NCBI GenBank assembly: GCA_026129545.1
Contig: JAHCHX010000001.1
Coordinates: 1,425,501 to 1,489,500 of the forward strand
Direction of reading: 5' to 3'
Origin: Saprospiraceae bacterium
Lineage (GTDB): Bacteria > Bacteroidota > Bacteroidia > Chitinophagales > Saprospiraceae
DNA length: 64,000 nt
The notes beneath the pieces are model-generated. The model searched no databases. It was not told where the DNA came from and worked only from the letters and a program-made list of their open reading frames with translations. This document shows positions 37,476-45,808 of the stretch, piece by piece (positions within the stretch are counted from its first letter, which is position 1; each line of letters begins with the position of its first letter). The position numbers and the translations under genes are program-made.

Positions 37476-37819
37476 GAACACAGAGGCACAGAGGCACGGA
37501 GCAAACTTTTACAAACACAATAAAAAAACTCTGTGCCTCCGTGTCTCTGTGTTTAATCATCTAAGGAACACAGAGGCACAGAGGCACGGAGCAAACTTTT
37601 ACAAACACAATAAAAAAACTCTGTGCCTCCGTGTCTCTGTGTTTAACCATCTAAGGAACACAGAGGCACAGAGGCACGGAGCAAACTTTTACAAACACAA
37701 TAAAAAAACTCTGTGCCTCCGTGTCTCTGTGTTTAACCATCTAAGGAACACAGAGGCACAGAGCAAATTTTTACAAACACAATAAAAAAACTCTGTGCCT
37801 CCGTGTCTCTGTGTTTAAA
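37476..37819. repeat. Four tandem 90-base hairpin repeats
   Basis: Four units begin at 37476, 37566, 37656 and 37746. The first three are 90 bases and almost identical; the fourth lacks eight bases (GGCACGGA) and ends at the next gene. Each unit is itself a hairpin: a 25-base arm starting AACACAGAGGCACAGAGGC pairs, with three mismatches, with an arm ending GTGTCTCTGTGTT, around an A-rich loop. The arms contain the micro-repeat CACAGAGG. Open frames across the block only translate the repeat and are not genes. This fills the whole spacer between the carbamoyltransferase and the next glycosyltransferase. Confidence 0.95.
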
Positions 37820-37829
37820 AAACAAAAAC

Positions 37830-38570
37830 TTGAAACTCTCCATCGTCACCCCCGCCTTCAACAGCGCCGCGACCATCCGCGACACGCTGGAGAGTATTGA
37901 AAAGCAAGATTTTCCAAACTTGGAGCACATCATCGTGGACGGCGGCTCGACGGACGACACCCTCAAAATTGCAGCCGAATTTCCCCGCGTCAGTAAAATC
38001 ATCAGCGAACCCGACAGAGGGCTTTACGATGCCATGAACAAGGGGGTGAGCATGGCAACCGGCGAGGTGGTGGTGGTTTTGAATTCCGATGATTTTTACG
38101 CCCATTCGCAGGTGCTTAGCCGCGTGGCAGCCAAATTTCGGGAGACCAACGCAGATACTTTGTACGCTGATTTGGAGTACGTTCACCCCGAAAACACGAG
38201 CCGCGTAGTGCGGCATTGGAAAGCGGGAGCATTTCACCCCAAAAATTTTCAACGCGGTTGGATGCCCCCCCACCCTACCTTCTTCGTGCGACGGCATTTG
38301 TACGAACGATTCGGCCTCTTTGACATCTCCCTCCGCTTCTCGGCAGACTACGAATTGATGCTCCGTTTTTTGTTAAAAAACAATGTCTCGACGTGCTACC
38401 TCCCCGAAGTCATCGTGCGGATGCGGGCGGGCGGTGCCAGCAACGCCAATTGGCGCAACCGCTTTCGAGCAAACCTCGAAGACCGCCGGGCTTGGAAAAT
38501 GAACGGCCTGCGCCCCAAATTCTACACGCTCTACCTCAAACCGCTCCTGAAAATCCCGCAATACCTGTAA
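37830..38570 (+). CDS. GT2-family glycosyltransferase (TTG start)
   Basis: The 246-residue GT-A protein read from TTG begins MKLSIVTPAFNSAATIRDTL. It has IIVDGGSTDDTLKIAAEF and the DXD-like VVVLNSDDFYAHSQV, followed by GWMPPHPTFFVRRHLYERFG. This is the WcaA/WbbD-like GT2 pattern. A GTG nine codons upstream lies in the last repeat unit and is rejected. Its stop codon TAA overlaps the next start by one base (TAATG). Confidence 0.88.
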   Translation: MKLSIVTPAFNSAATIRDTLESIEKQDFPNLEHIIVDGGSTDDTLKIAAEFPRVSKIISEPDRGLYDAMNKGVSMATGEVVVVLNSDDFYAHSQVLSRVAAKFRETNADTLYADLEYVHPENTSRVVRHWKAGAFHPKNFQRGWMPPHPTFFVRRHLYERFGLFDISLRFSADYELMLRFLLKNNVSTCYLPEVIVRMRAGGASNANWRNRFRANLEDRRAWKMNGLRPKFYTLYLKPLLKIPQYL

Positions 38571-39445
38571 TGTCGCTCGCCAACACGCTTCGATTCCTGC
38601 TCACCCACCCGCTCGCTCGCCGCAATCGCCCTGCGGCGTTCAGTCGTTTCATCAAATGGCAAATCAATGCCCGCTTGAACCCCCACCCCGTCGCTTATCC
38701 CTTCGTCGGCGACACCAAACTGCTGGCGTGGAAAGGATTGACAGGCGTCACGGGCAACATTTACGCAGGACTGCACGAGTTCGAGGACATGGCGTTTCTA
38801 CTTCATTTTCTCCGTGAAAAAGATTTTTTCGCCGACATCGGGGCGAACGTGGGCAGTTACACCGTGCTGGCTGCCGGCGTTTGCGGAAGCAAGACCCTCG
38901 CCGCAGAACCCTTGCCCGACACTTTTAAAATACTCGCGGAGAATGTGGCAATCAACTATTTAGCCGAAAAAGTCATTTTGAAAAACATCGGCCTCGGCGA
39001 AAAAAACGGCGTGTTGCCTTTTACAAAATCGCTCGACACGACCAACCACGTCGCAATGGAGGGCGAAACCGACACCCTCGAAGTACCCGTGCAAACGCTC
39101 GACGAGACCCTGCCGGAAGCGCCGCAACTCATCAAAATTGATGTGGAAGGCTTCGAAATGTCCGTCCTGAAAGGAACAGTCAAAACATTGGCGAACCCGT
39201 CGCTGAAGGCGCTCATCATTGAAATCAACAGCGCCTCCAATCGCTATGGCCACAACAGCGACGAGGTGCATCAATTATTGGTCGAGCAAAATTTTCGCCC
39301 TTTCGAGTACGAGCCTTTTTCCCGAAAAATCTCGCCGCTTTCGGGGCCAAACGACGGGAACACGCTCTACCTGCGCGACCTTGATTTTGTAAAAAAACGT
39401 GTCGAAACTGCCAAGAAAATCAAGGTCTTGGAGCAAGAATTTTAA
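38570..39445 (+). CDS. FkbM-family SAM-dependent methyltransferase
   Basis: The 291-residue protein has the FkbM core: DFFADIGANVGSYTVLAAGV, TLAAEPLPDTFKIL and LIKIDVEGFEMSVLKG. A helical N-terminal extension of about 80 residues precedes it. It is the second FkbM enzyme of the locus and probably methylates a different hydroxyl or sugar. The one-base overlap with the upstream transferase and three-base gap to wecB indicate one transcript. Confidence 0.86.
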   Translation: MSLANTLRFLLTHPLARRNRPAAFSRFIKWQINARLNPHPVAYPFVGDTKLLAWKGLTGVTGNIYAGLHEFEDMAFLLHFLREKDFFADIGANVGSYTVLAAGVCGSKTLAAEPLPDTFKILAENVAINYLAEKVILKNIGLGEKNGVLPFTKSLDTTNHVAMEGETDTLEVPVQTLDETLPEAPQLIKIDVEGFEMSVLKGTVKTLANPSLKALIIEINSASNRYGHNSDEVHQLLVEQNFRPFEYEPFSRKISPLSGPNDGNTLYLRDLDFVKKRVETAKKIKVLEQEF

Positions 39446-39448
39446 CCC

Positions 39449-40561
39449 TTGAAAATCCACCTTATCGTCGGCGCTCGCCCCAATTTCGTCAAAGCGGCTG
39501 CGCTGTGGCAAGCCTTCCGCGAATACTCGGAACTCAATCTTGACATCATTCACACAGGTCAGCACTACGACGCGGCGCTCGACCGAATTTTTTTCCAACA
39601 ACTCGAAATCCCCGAACCCGCCCATTGCCTCGGCGTGGGCAGCGACACCCCCGCCCGCCAGTTGGCGCAAATGCTCCTCGGCCTCGAACCCATTTTTGAA
39701 AAAGAAAAACCCGCGCTCGTCATCGTCGTCGGCGACACCAACTCGGCGCTCGCTGGCGCTCTGGCCGCTTCAAAAATGCAAATCACCCTCGCCCACGTCG
39801 AGGCGGGTTTGCGCAGCGGCGACCGCGCGATGCCAGAGGAAATCAACCGAATTTTGATTGACAACGTGGCGGACTATTTGTTCGTGACGGAACAGGCAGG
39901 GTTGGACAATCTCAGAACGCAACTTTCGGAAAGTTCGATGCCGAAAATATTTTTCACCGGCAACTGCATGCTCGACACGCTCGTGCGTTTTCGGGAAAAA
40001 GCCACCGCCACTTCGACGTTTCAACAACTTGGTTTGCAGGCAAAAAACTACGCCCTCGTCACCCTGCACCGCCCTTCCAACGTGGACACCCCCGAAGGCT
40101 TGGAGGCCGTCGTAAAAATGGTGGAAACAGTTTGCCAAGAAGTTCCAGTCATTTTTCCCCTGCATCCGCGCACACGATTTTCTTTGGAAAAATTTGGTTT
40201 GAAAGGGCGCTTAAAATCATTGAAAAACCTCCAACTCCTCGAACCGCAGGGGTATCTCGAATTTTTGAACCTCATGGAAAATGCAGCCCTCGTCGTCACC
40301 GATTCGGGCGGCGTGCAAGACGAAACCTCCTTTCTCGGCGTTCCTTGCCTGACCCTGCGCACCACGACCGAACGACCCGTGACCATCGAACTGGGAACGA
40401 ACGAGCTAATGCCGACACCCGATGCAGAGCTCGTCAGAAAAAAAATTCGCCAAGCCCTCGAAGGCCAATGGAAACCCGGCGCCGTGCCGCCGCTCTGGGA
40501 CGGGCAAGCCGGACGACGAATTGCGGAAATTCTGGTAAATTTGTCTCCTCAATCCGATTGA
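39449..40561 (+). CDS. wecB: UDP-N-acetylglucosamine 2-epimerase, non-hydrolysing (TTG start)
   Basis: The 370-residue protein read from TTG begins MKIHLIVGARPNFVKAAAL. It has LAHVEAGLRSGDRAMPEE and the C-terminal VVTDSGGVQDETSFLG, all hallmarks of WecB/MnaA. It interconverts UDP-GlcNAc and UDP-ManNAc. Together with the dehydrogenase at the start of the locus it could supply UDP-ManNAcA. TTG is the only plausible start for the conserved first strand; no ATG precedes the motif. Confidence 0.93.
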   Translation: MKIHLIVGARPNFVKAAALWQAFREYSELNLDIIHTGQHYDAALDRIFFQQLEIPEPAHCLGVGSDTPARQLAQMLLGLEPIFEKEKPALVIVVGDTNSALAGALAASKMQITLAHVEAGLRSGDRAMPEEINRILIDNVADYLFVTEQAGLDNLRTQLSESSMPKIFFTGNCMLDTLVRFREKATATSTFQQLGLQAKNYALVTLHRPSNVDTPEGLEAVVKMVETVCQEVPVIFPLHPRTRFSLEKFGLKGRLKSLKNLQLLEPQGYLEFLNLMENAALVVTDSGGVQDETSFLGVPCLTLRTTTERPVTIELGTNELMPTPDAELVRKKIRQALEGQWKPGAVPPLWDGQAGRRIAEILVNLSPQSD

Positions 40562-40603
40562 AGGGCAAGGTTTTTGCCTGCCCGCAGCAAAAAAATCAAC
40601 TCG

Positions 40604-41710
40604 ATGAAGAAAGCTTTAATCACCGGCATCACTGGGCAAGACGGGGCTTACCTCGCCGAACTGCTCCTGCAAAAAGGCTACGAAGTGCACGGCATCAAGC
40701 GCCGCAGCTCCTTGTTCAACACCGACCGCATTGACCACCTTTATCAAGACCCGCACGTCAATCACCGGAACTTTGTGCTGCACTACGGCGACTTGACCGA
40801 CTCGACGAATCTGATTCGCATCGTGCAGCAGGTTCAACCCGACGAAATCTACAACCTCGGCGCGCAAAGCCACGTCCAAGTCAGTTTCGACACGCCCGAA
40901 TACACCGCCAACGCCGACGCGGTGGGCGCTTTGCGGCTGTTGGAGGCCATTCGCCTGCTGGGTCTGACCGATAAAGTAAAATTTTACCAAGCCTCCACCT
41001 CCGAACTTTACGGCCTCGTGCAGGAAGTGCCGCAAAAAGAGACCACACCATTTTACCCGCGCTCGCCTTACGGGGTAGCAAAACTGTACGCCTACTGGAT
41101 TACGGTCAACTACCGCGAATCCTACGGGATGTTCGCCTGCAACGGCATCCTCTTCAACCACGAAAGCCCGATTCGCGGCGAGACCTTCGTGACCCGTAAA
41201 ATCACCCGTGCCGTCGCCAAAATTTCGCTCGGCCTCCAAGACAAACTCTGGCTCGGCAACCTCGATGCCAAGCGCGACTGGGGCCACGCCCGCGACTATG
41301 TGGAAGCCATGTGGCTCATGCTCCAGCAGCCTGTGGCCGAAGATTTCGTCATCGCTACCGGCAAGACGACCGAAGTGCGCGAGTTCGTTCGCATGGCTTT
41401 CCGTGAGGCTGGCATCGAAGTGGATTTTTACGGCGAAGGCATCAACGAAAAAGGCATGGTCGTCTCTTCAAAAAGCCCTCACGTCAGCGTCGGCCAAGAG
41501 GTCGTCGCCATTGACCCGCGCTATTTCCGACCAGCGGAGGTGGATTTGCTCATCGGCGACCCCTCGAAAGCGAAAGCAAAATTGGGCTGGTCGGCAAAAC
41601 ACTCGCTGGAAGAACTGGTGCAGGACATGGTGCAGTCGGACTTGAAATTGTTCGAGCGCGAAGAGTATTTGAAAAGCGGCGGTTTTGCGATTCAGAATCA
41701 GTTTGAATGA
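40604..41710 (+). CDS. gmd: GDP-mannose 4,6-dehydratase
   Basis: The 368-residue extended SDR has the Rossmann motif [16 protein letters not shown] and the Gmd-specific [16 protein letters not shown]. It also has the catalytic STSELYG and [10 protein letters not shown], and [20 protein letters not shown]. It converts GDP-mannose to GDP-4-keto-6-deoxymannose, the first committed step to GDP-L-fucose. An in-frame ATG ten codons upstream is unlikely. A strong terminator follows 34 bases after the stop. Confidence 0.97.
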   Translation: MKKALITGITGQDGAYLAELLLQKGYEVHGIKRRSSLFNTDRIDHLYQDPHVNHRNFVLHYGDLTDSTNLIRIVQQVQPDEIYNLGAQSHVQVSFDTPEYTANADAVGALRLLEAIRLLGLTDKVKFYQASTSELYGLVQEVPQKETTPFYPRSPYGVAKLYAYWITVNYRESYGMFACNGILFNHESPIRGETFVTRKITRAVAKISLGLQDKLWLGNLDAKRDWGHARDYVEAMWLMLQQPVAEDFVIATGKTTEVREFVRMAFREAGIEVDFYGEGINEKGMVVSSKSPHVSVGQEVVAIDPRYFRPAEVDLLIGDPSKAKAKLGWSAKHSLEELVQDMVQSDLKLFEREEYLKSGGFAIQNQFE

Positions 41711-41744
41711 TGTCCCTCATTATTCGTCACCCTGTAAGGGGTCT

Positions 41745-41789
41745 GCCCGCTTTGTGAAGGGGAACTTCGCAAAGCGGGCTTTTTCTTTT
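41745..41789 (+). terminator. Strong Rho-independent terminator after gmd
   Basis: GCCCGCTTTGTGAAG pairs with CTTCGCAAAGCGGGC (15 pairs, one G-T) around GGGAA, followed by TTTTTCTTTT. It should end the long glycan transcript after gmd, so the downstream genes need their own promoter or read-through. Confidence 0.9.
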
Positions 41790-41837
41790 CAGCAAGATTT
41801 TTTTCAAAAAACTAACTTGCGCTCAAAATCAGGAATT

Positions 41838-42446
41838 ATGACGACGACAGCAGCCGAAGCGCCTTTGTTGAAAAAACCGCGCAAGCCCAAAGCGGTGCCG
41901 GAATACCTCATCTACGAGGTATTGGACGGCATCCCCCTTTACTATGCGGGCTATGAGCAGGTTTTGAAAAACAAAAAAACGCTTGACGATATCATAGGTT
42001 ACGGAAGCAAACAATGGGTTTTGTTGACCCTAATCGCCGATTATCTCCGTCCGCTTTTAAGCAATGACTTAATTCTGTTGCAAGGCGAAGGCGGCATCCA
42101 TCTTTCCCACCGCACTAATCTTTCGCTTGATATAGCGATTTATGAGAAAGCCAAGTTGTCTTTTGACAAGTTGGAAAACAAATACTTCGACTTCCCGCCG
42201 AAGGTCATCATCGAAGTAGATACCAAAGCCCATCAGCCGGAATTTACCATTCCAAATTATTATCAGCGCAAAACCCAGCGCCTGCTCGACTTTGGGGTGG
42301 AACAAGTCGTATGGGTTTTTACCGACCCGCGCAAAATCACTTCGGCGAAAAACGAGGGGCCTTGGCTCACAGTCAACTGGCACGAAAACGTGGAAGTCAT
42401 GGGACACACCCTGAACCTGCAATCTTTGGTGGACCAATTGAAATAG
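41838..42446 (+). CDS. Uma2-family (DUF820) PD-(D/E)XK nuclease-like protein
   Basis: The 202-residue protein has the DUF820/Uma2 fold signature: LSLDIAIYEKAKL supplies the Asp, and PPKVIIEVDTKA supplies the ExD/K-like pair. The family belongs to the restriction-endonuclease-like superfamily; the cellular role of most members is unknown. It sits between gmd and fcl although it has no evident link to fucose synthesis. It follows a strong terminator. The basic N-terminus (KKPRKPKA) is consistent with nucleic-acid contact. ATG at 41838 starts the recognisable protein. Confidence 0.75.
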   Translation: MTTTAAEAPLLKKPRKPKAVPEYLIYEVLDGIPLYYAGYEQVLKNKKTLDDIIGYGSKQWVLLTLIADYLRPLLSNDLILLQGEGGIHLSHRTNLSLDIAIYEKAKLSFDKLENKYFDFPPKVIIEVDTKAHQPEFTIPNYYQRKTQRLLDFGVEQVVWVFTDPRKITSAKNEGPWLTVNWHENVEVMGHTLNLQSLVDQLK

Positions 42447-42500
42447 CCTGAATGACATTGTTTTGGTCGAATTGACGTTCTTTGCGGCGAACAACGCAAC

Positions 42501-43427
42501 ATGAACAGGCACGACAAAATTTACATCGCAGGGCACAAAGGGATGGTCGGCTCGGCGATTTTGAGAAAACTGCAACGAGAGGGTTTCGAGCATTTTGCGC
42601 TCGCCAATTCGCGGCAACTCGATTTGCGCAACCAATTGGAGACCAACGAGTTTTTCAGAAAAGAAAAACCCGACTACGTCTTCCTCGCTGCCGCCAAAGT
42701 GGGCGGCATCCTCGCCAACAACACCTTCCGCGCCGAATTTTTATACGACAATTTGATGATTGAAGCCAACGTCGTCGAGGCGGCTCGGCAAAATGGCGTG
42801 AAAAAACTCTTGAGACTCGGCTCTTCCACGATTTACCCAAAATTGGCGCCCCAACCAATGAAAGAAGAGTACCTCCTGACCGGTCTTTTGGAGCCGACCC
42901 ACGAGCCGTATGCCATCGCCAAAATCGCAGGCATCAAACTTTGCGACACCTACCGCGCCCAATACGGCTGCAATTTTATCTCCCTGACCCCCACTAATTT
43001 GTACGGCCCGAACGACAATTTTCACCCTGAAAACAGCCATGTGGTACCGGGCTTGCTTCGCAAATTTCACGAGGCAAAAATGAAGGGCGAGCCTTTCGTC
43101 ACCATCTGGGGCACAGGCAATCAGCGCCGCGAACTGCTTCACGTGGACGACCTCGCCGACGCTTGCTATTTCCTAATGCAACACTTCGATGAGCCGGGGT
43201 TCATCAATGTCGGAACGGGAGAGGATATCGCTATTTTGGAACTGGCACAGTTGGTGCAGCGCGTCGTGGGCTACGAGGGCGAAATACGCCGTGACACCTC
43301 AAAGCCCGATGGCGCGCCGCGCAAACTTTTAGATGTCGCCAAATTGAACGCACTTGGCTGGAAGGCAAAAATTGGACTGGCAGAGGGCATAAGTGCCGTG
43401 TACGACAACGTGAAAGAGCAATTGTAA
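42501..43427 (+). CDS. fcl: GDP-L-fucose synthase
   Basis: The 308-residue SDR has the Rossmann motif [14 protein letters not shown], the WcaG/Fcl block [29 protein letters not shown] with the catalytic Ser, and [13 protein letters not shown] with the Tyr and Lys. It epimerises and reduces GDP-4-keto-6-deoxymannose to GDP-L-fucose. With gmd and manC it gives a nearly complete GDP-fucose branch; phosphomannomutase and mannose-6-phosphate isomerase are not in the window. Confidence 0.96.
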   Translation: MNRHDKIYIAGHKGMVGSAILRKLQREGFEHFALANSRQLDLRNQLETNEFFRKEKPDYVFLAAAKVGGILANNTFRAEFLYDNLMIEANVVEAARQNGVKKLLRLGSSTIYPKLAPQPMKEEYLLTGLLEPTHEPYAIAKIAGIKLCDTYRAQYGCNFISLTPTNLYGPNDNFHPENSHVVPGLLRKFHEAKMKGEPFVTIWGTGNQRRELLHVDDLADACYFLMQHFDEPGFINVGTGEDIAILELAQLVQRVVGYEGEIRRDTSKPDGAPRKLLDVAKLNALGWKAKIGLAEGISAVYDNVKEQL

Positions 43428-43452
43428 AGGAACCAAATCCCAGAATAAAATG

Positions 43453-43460
43453 TATTTTTG
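43453..43460 (+). promoter_or_regulatory. -7 promoter element
   Basis: TATTTTTG is an exact match to the Bacteroidota TAnnTTTG consensus, 21 bases upstream of the ATG of the nuclease-like gene. I do not see a well-spaced -33 TTTG. It suggests an independent start for the nuclease-like gene and manC. Confidence 0.45.
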
Positions 43461-43481
43461 TGTCGTAAAATTCTCTTGCAC

Positions 43482-44111
43482 ATGACAAGCCCGGAAATAG
43501 AAGAAAGATTCACGACGGTGGAGGCAGCCTTGGCTGAGTATATCATCACGACCAACCGCAGTCAGCTCAGGCTCGAACGCGCTTTGGAGCAGTTGTCCAA
43601 GGAAATGAAAGAGTTCAAAGATGAAATGAAAGGTTACAAGGAAGAATCGCGTCAAGAGTTTCGGGAAATGAAGAAACAATGGGGCGAATTGGCCAACAAA
43701 ATGGGCACCTTGGTGGAAGACATCATCGCGCCAGCCGTGCGTCCGGTAATGGAACAATACTTCAAGGAAGAGGTAACTTATTTGGCTGTCAATGTTCGGA
43801 AAAAAGACAAGGCTCAAAATCTCCGAGGCGAATTCGATGTCATCGCTGCATCGGCTTCCCGTGTTTTTTTGATTGAAACCAAAAGCAGCCCCAAGAAGGA
43901 ACAAATATCCACTTTCAAAAACGAGGTCATCCCTCGCTTTCGCCAACTTTTCCCCGAATACCACCACTTGCAACTCACCCCCGTCTTTTCAAGCCTCCGT
44001 TTTGAAGAAGATTTGATAGAGGTCGGCACTCAAGAAGGTATCTACATGATGGCCTACCGCGAGTGGGACTACATGGATTTGCTCAACTTCGAGGCACTTG
44101 CCAAGCCTTAA
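43482..44111 (+). CDS. Coiled-coil protein with PD-(D/E)XK nuclease-like domain (DUF3782 type)
   Basis: The 209-residue protein has a long charged helix (about 35-75, ALEQLSKEMKEFKDEMKGY and following) likely forming a coiled coil. A C-terminal restriction-endonuclease-like domain follows, with GEFDVIAASASRVFLIETKS supplying the D and ExK residues. It resembles DUF3782/DUF1640-like proteins that are frequent in Bacteroidota and cyanobacteria; their function is unknown. It stands between fcl and manC, 18 bases before manC. ATG at 43482 follows a consensus -7 element. Confidence 0.7.
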   Translation: MTSPEIEERFTTVEAALAEYIITTNRSQLRLERALEQLSKEMKEFKDEMKGYKEESRQEFREMKKQWGELANKMGTLVEDIIAPAVRPVMEQYFKEEVTYLAVNVRKKDKAQNLRGEFDVIAASASRVFLIETKSSPKKEQISTFKNEVIPRFRQLFPEYHHLQLTPVFSSLRFEEDLIEVGTQEGIYMMAYREWDYMDLLNFEALAKP

Positions 44112-44129
44112 TCTTTCCTGTTTAAATTT

Positions 44130-45215
44130 ATGAAAAACACCAACCACACCTACGTCGCCATCATGGCCGGCGGCGTCGGAAGCCGTTTTTGGCCGGGCAG
44201 CCGGGAGGCGCGTCCCAAACAATTCCTCGATATGCTCGGCGTGGGCAAGAGCCTGCTGCGCCTCACCTTCGAGCGTTTCCTGCCGATTTGCCCCGCTTCC
44301 AATATTTTTATCGTCACGAATGTGGCGTATAAGGCGCTGATTAAGGAGCAAATTCCTGAAATAACGGATAACCAAATCCTCTGCGAGCCGAGCCGAAATA
44401 ATACTGGCCCTTGCGTGGCTTACACTTCGTTCAAACTTGCCGCGCTCGACCCGGAAGCCAATTTCGTCATCGCGCCAAGCGACCATATCGTGTTGAAAGA
44501 GCAAGCATTTCTCGAAAAAATTCAACTCGCGCTCGACTTCGCAGCAGCAAACGACGCCCTCGTCACGCTCGGCATTCAGCCTTCCCGCCCCGACACGGGT
44601 TACGGCTACATTCAAATGGAAAATGAGTCCGCGACTGGCATCTTTAAAGTGAAAAGGTTTGCCGAAAAACCAGATTTGGAGACCGCCAAACAATTCGTCA
44701 CTTCCGGCGAATACCTCTGGAACGCGGGCATTTTCGTCTGGAGCGTGCGCTCCATCCTCTCTGCTTTTGAAAACCTGTCGCCTGACATTTTCAATATTTT
44801 GCAACAAGGCGACGGCCTTTGGAACACCCCGCACGAGCAGGATTTTATTGATAAAAACTACCCTACCACGCCCAACATCTCGGTGGATTTCGCTATCATG
44901 GAAAAAGCAAAAAACGTCTTCACCGTGCCCGCCGAATTCGGTTGGTCGGACCTCGGCACTTGGGCGAGCCTCTACGCCGAATGCCCGAAAGACGAGCGCG
45001 GCAACGTGCTGCAAGGCGACCACATCTTGGCAATGGATATCGCGGATTGCTTGGTGCGCACCCCAAAAGGAAAGCTTGTGGTGTTGAAAGATTTGCGCGA
45101 TTACATCGTCGTGGATGAAGGCGACGCGCTGCTTGTCTATCCAAAATCCAAGGAGCAGGAAATCAAACAAGTGACCGCCATAGTCAAGGAAAAGTTTGGC
45201 GAAACCTATCTGTGA
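44130..45215 (+). CDS. manC: Mannose-1-phosphate guanylyltransferase
   Basis: The 361-residue protein has the nucleotidyltransferase signature IMAGGVGSRFWPGSREARPK at its N-terminus. Family motifs FVIAPSDHIVLKE, FAEKPD and SVDFAIMEKA follow. It makes GDP-mannose from GTP and mannose-1-phosphate. The C-terminal phosphomannose isomerase cupin found in bifunctional ManC/AlgA is absent. It supplies Gmd. Confidence 0.95.
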   Translation: MKNTNHTYVAIMAGGVGSRFWPGSREARPKQFLDMLGVGKSLLRLTFERFLPICPASNIFIVTNVAYKALIKEQIPEITDNQILCEPSRNNTGPCVAYTSFKLAALDPEANFVIAPSDHIVLKEQAFLEKIQLALDFAAANDALVTLGIQPSRPDTGYGYIQMENESATGIFKVKRFAEKPDLETAKQFVTSGEYLWNAGIFVWSVRSILSAFENLSPDIFNILQQGDGLWNTPHEQDFIDKNYPTTPNISVDFAIMEKAKNVFTVPAEFGWSDLGTWASLYAECPKDERGNVLQGDHILAMDIADCLVRTPKGKLVVLKDLRDYIVVDEGDALLVYPKSKEQEIKQVTAIVKEKFGETYL

Positions 45216-45453
45216 AACACTTGCCAAGCGTCTGTTAACACAATTTAAAAAAAATTTCCTTGCAAAATTTTTGGCAATCAAAAACTTGCATACATTAGCC
45301 CCTGTAATTGTTTTACGGGCAAACCAACGAATATTTTGTTGCCTCGTCCGTTGCTCTTAACACTTTAATCCGCTTTTTTTACTCCGTTGAATTTGTAAAA
45401 GTCCCGGCCTGATTTGGTTTATTTTGTTCACTTACACACAAACGGCAGTCCGG

Positions 45454-45723
45454 ATGAGAAACTTCACCGCAATCTCAGTCCACCCCGAAATTCAGGATGG
45501 AGCCCCCGTATTCAGCGGTACGCGCATTCGAATAGAAACCTTCTATGATTTCATGCGAATTGGTGTCAGTGTCAGCGAGTTTCTGGAAGAATTCCCTTCC
45601 ATCACACGCGACCAAGCCATAGAAGTACACGACCTTGTGAAGCAGCATTACACCGTTGACCAAATCAAATCACTTGTGACAGGCCCGCTCAATCGCCCCG
45701 ATGTGGTGGGCGGCCGCGCTTAA
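45454..45723 (+). CDS. DUF433 antitoxin-like protein
   Basis: The 89-residue product MRNFTAISVHPEIQDGAPVF carries the DUF433 pattern (PEIxxGxPVFxGTRIxIETF, then LEEFPSITRDQAIEV). The family is a winged-helix/antitoxin-like group often paired with a PIN-like toxin. No toxin gene is visible beside it, so it may be an orphan or a chromosomal regulator. ATG at 45454 gives the normal family N-terminus; an earlier TTG at 45424 adds ten unsupported residues. The 238 bases upstream, after manC, are AT-rich and contain possible promoter sequence but no gene. A terminator follows. Confidence 0.75.
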   Translation: MRNFTAISVHPEIQDGAPVFSGTRIRIETFYDFMRIGVSVSEFLEEFPSITRDQAIEVHDLVKQHYTVDQIKSLVTGPLNRPDVVGGRA

Positions 45724-45761
45724 CCTAAGCGACTCGTCATTTGTTTCCGTTGAAAAAATAT

Positions 45762-45806
45762 GCTCCGAATTGGCCCTTCATAGGGTCGGTTCGGAGCGAT
45801 TTTTTT
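45762..45806 (+). terminator. Strong terminator abutting a glycosyltransferase start
   Basis: GCTCCGAA pairs with TTCGGAGC, and the inner TTGGCCCT with AGGGTCGG (16 pairs including G-T), around TCAT. The stem is followed by GATTTTTTTAT. The T-run ends two bases before the ATG of the following glycosyltransferase, which leaves no room for a normal leader. It ends the DUF433 transcript and may also regulate the transferase by attenuation. Confidence 0.85.
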
Positions 45807-45808
45807 AT

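Noticed and set aside
37414..37785. Open frame translating the tandem repeats (repetitive NTEAQRHGANFYKHNKKT-type protein)
   Set aside because: It exists only because the 90-base repeat has a length divisible by three; there is no start context, family or codon bias, and similar frames occur on the other strand.
37476..37819. Possible CRISPR array
   Set aside because: The units are contiguous and nearly identical over their whole length, with no unique spacers, and no cas genes are present.
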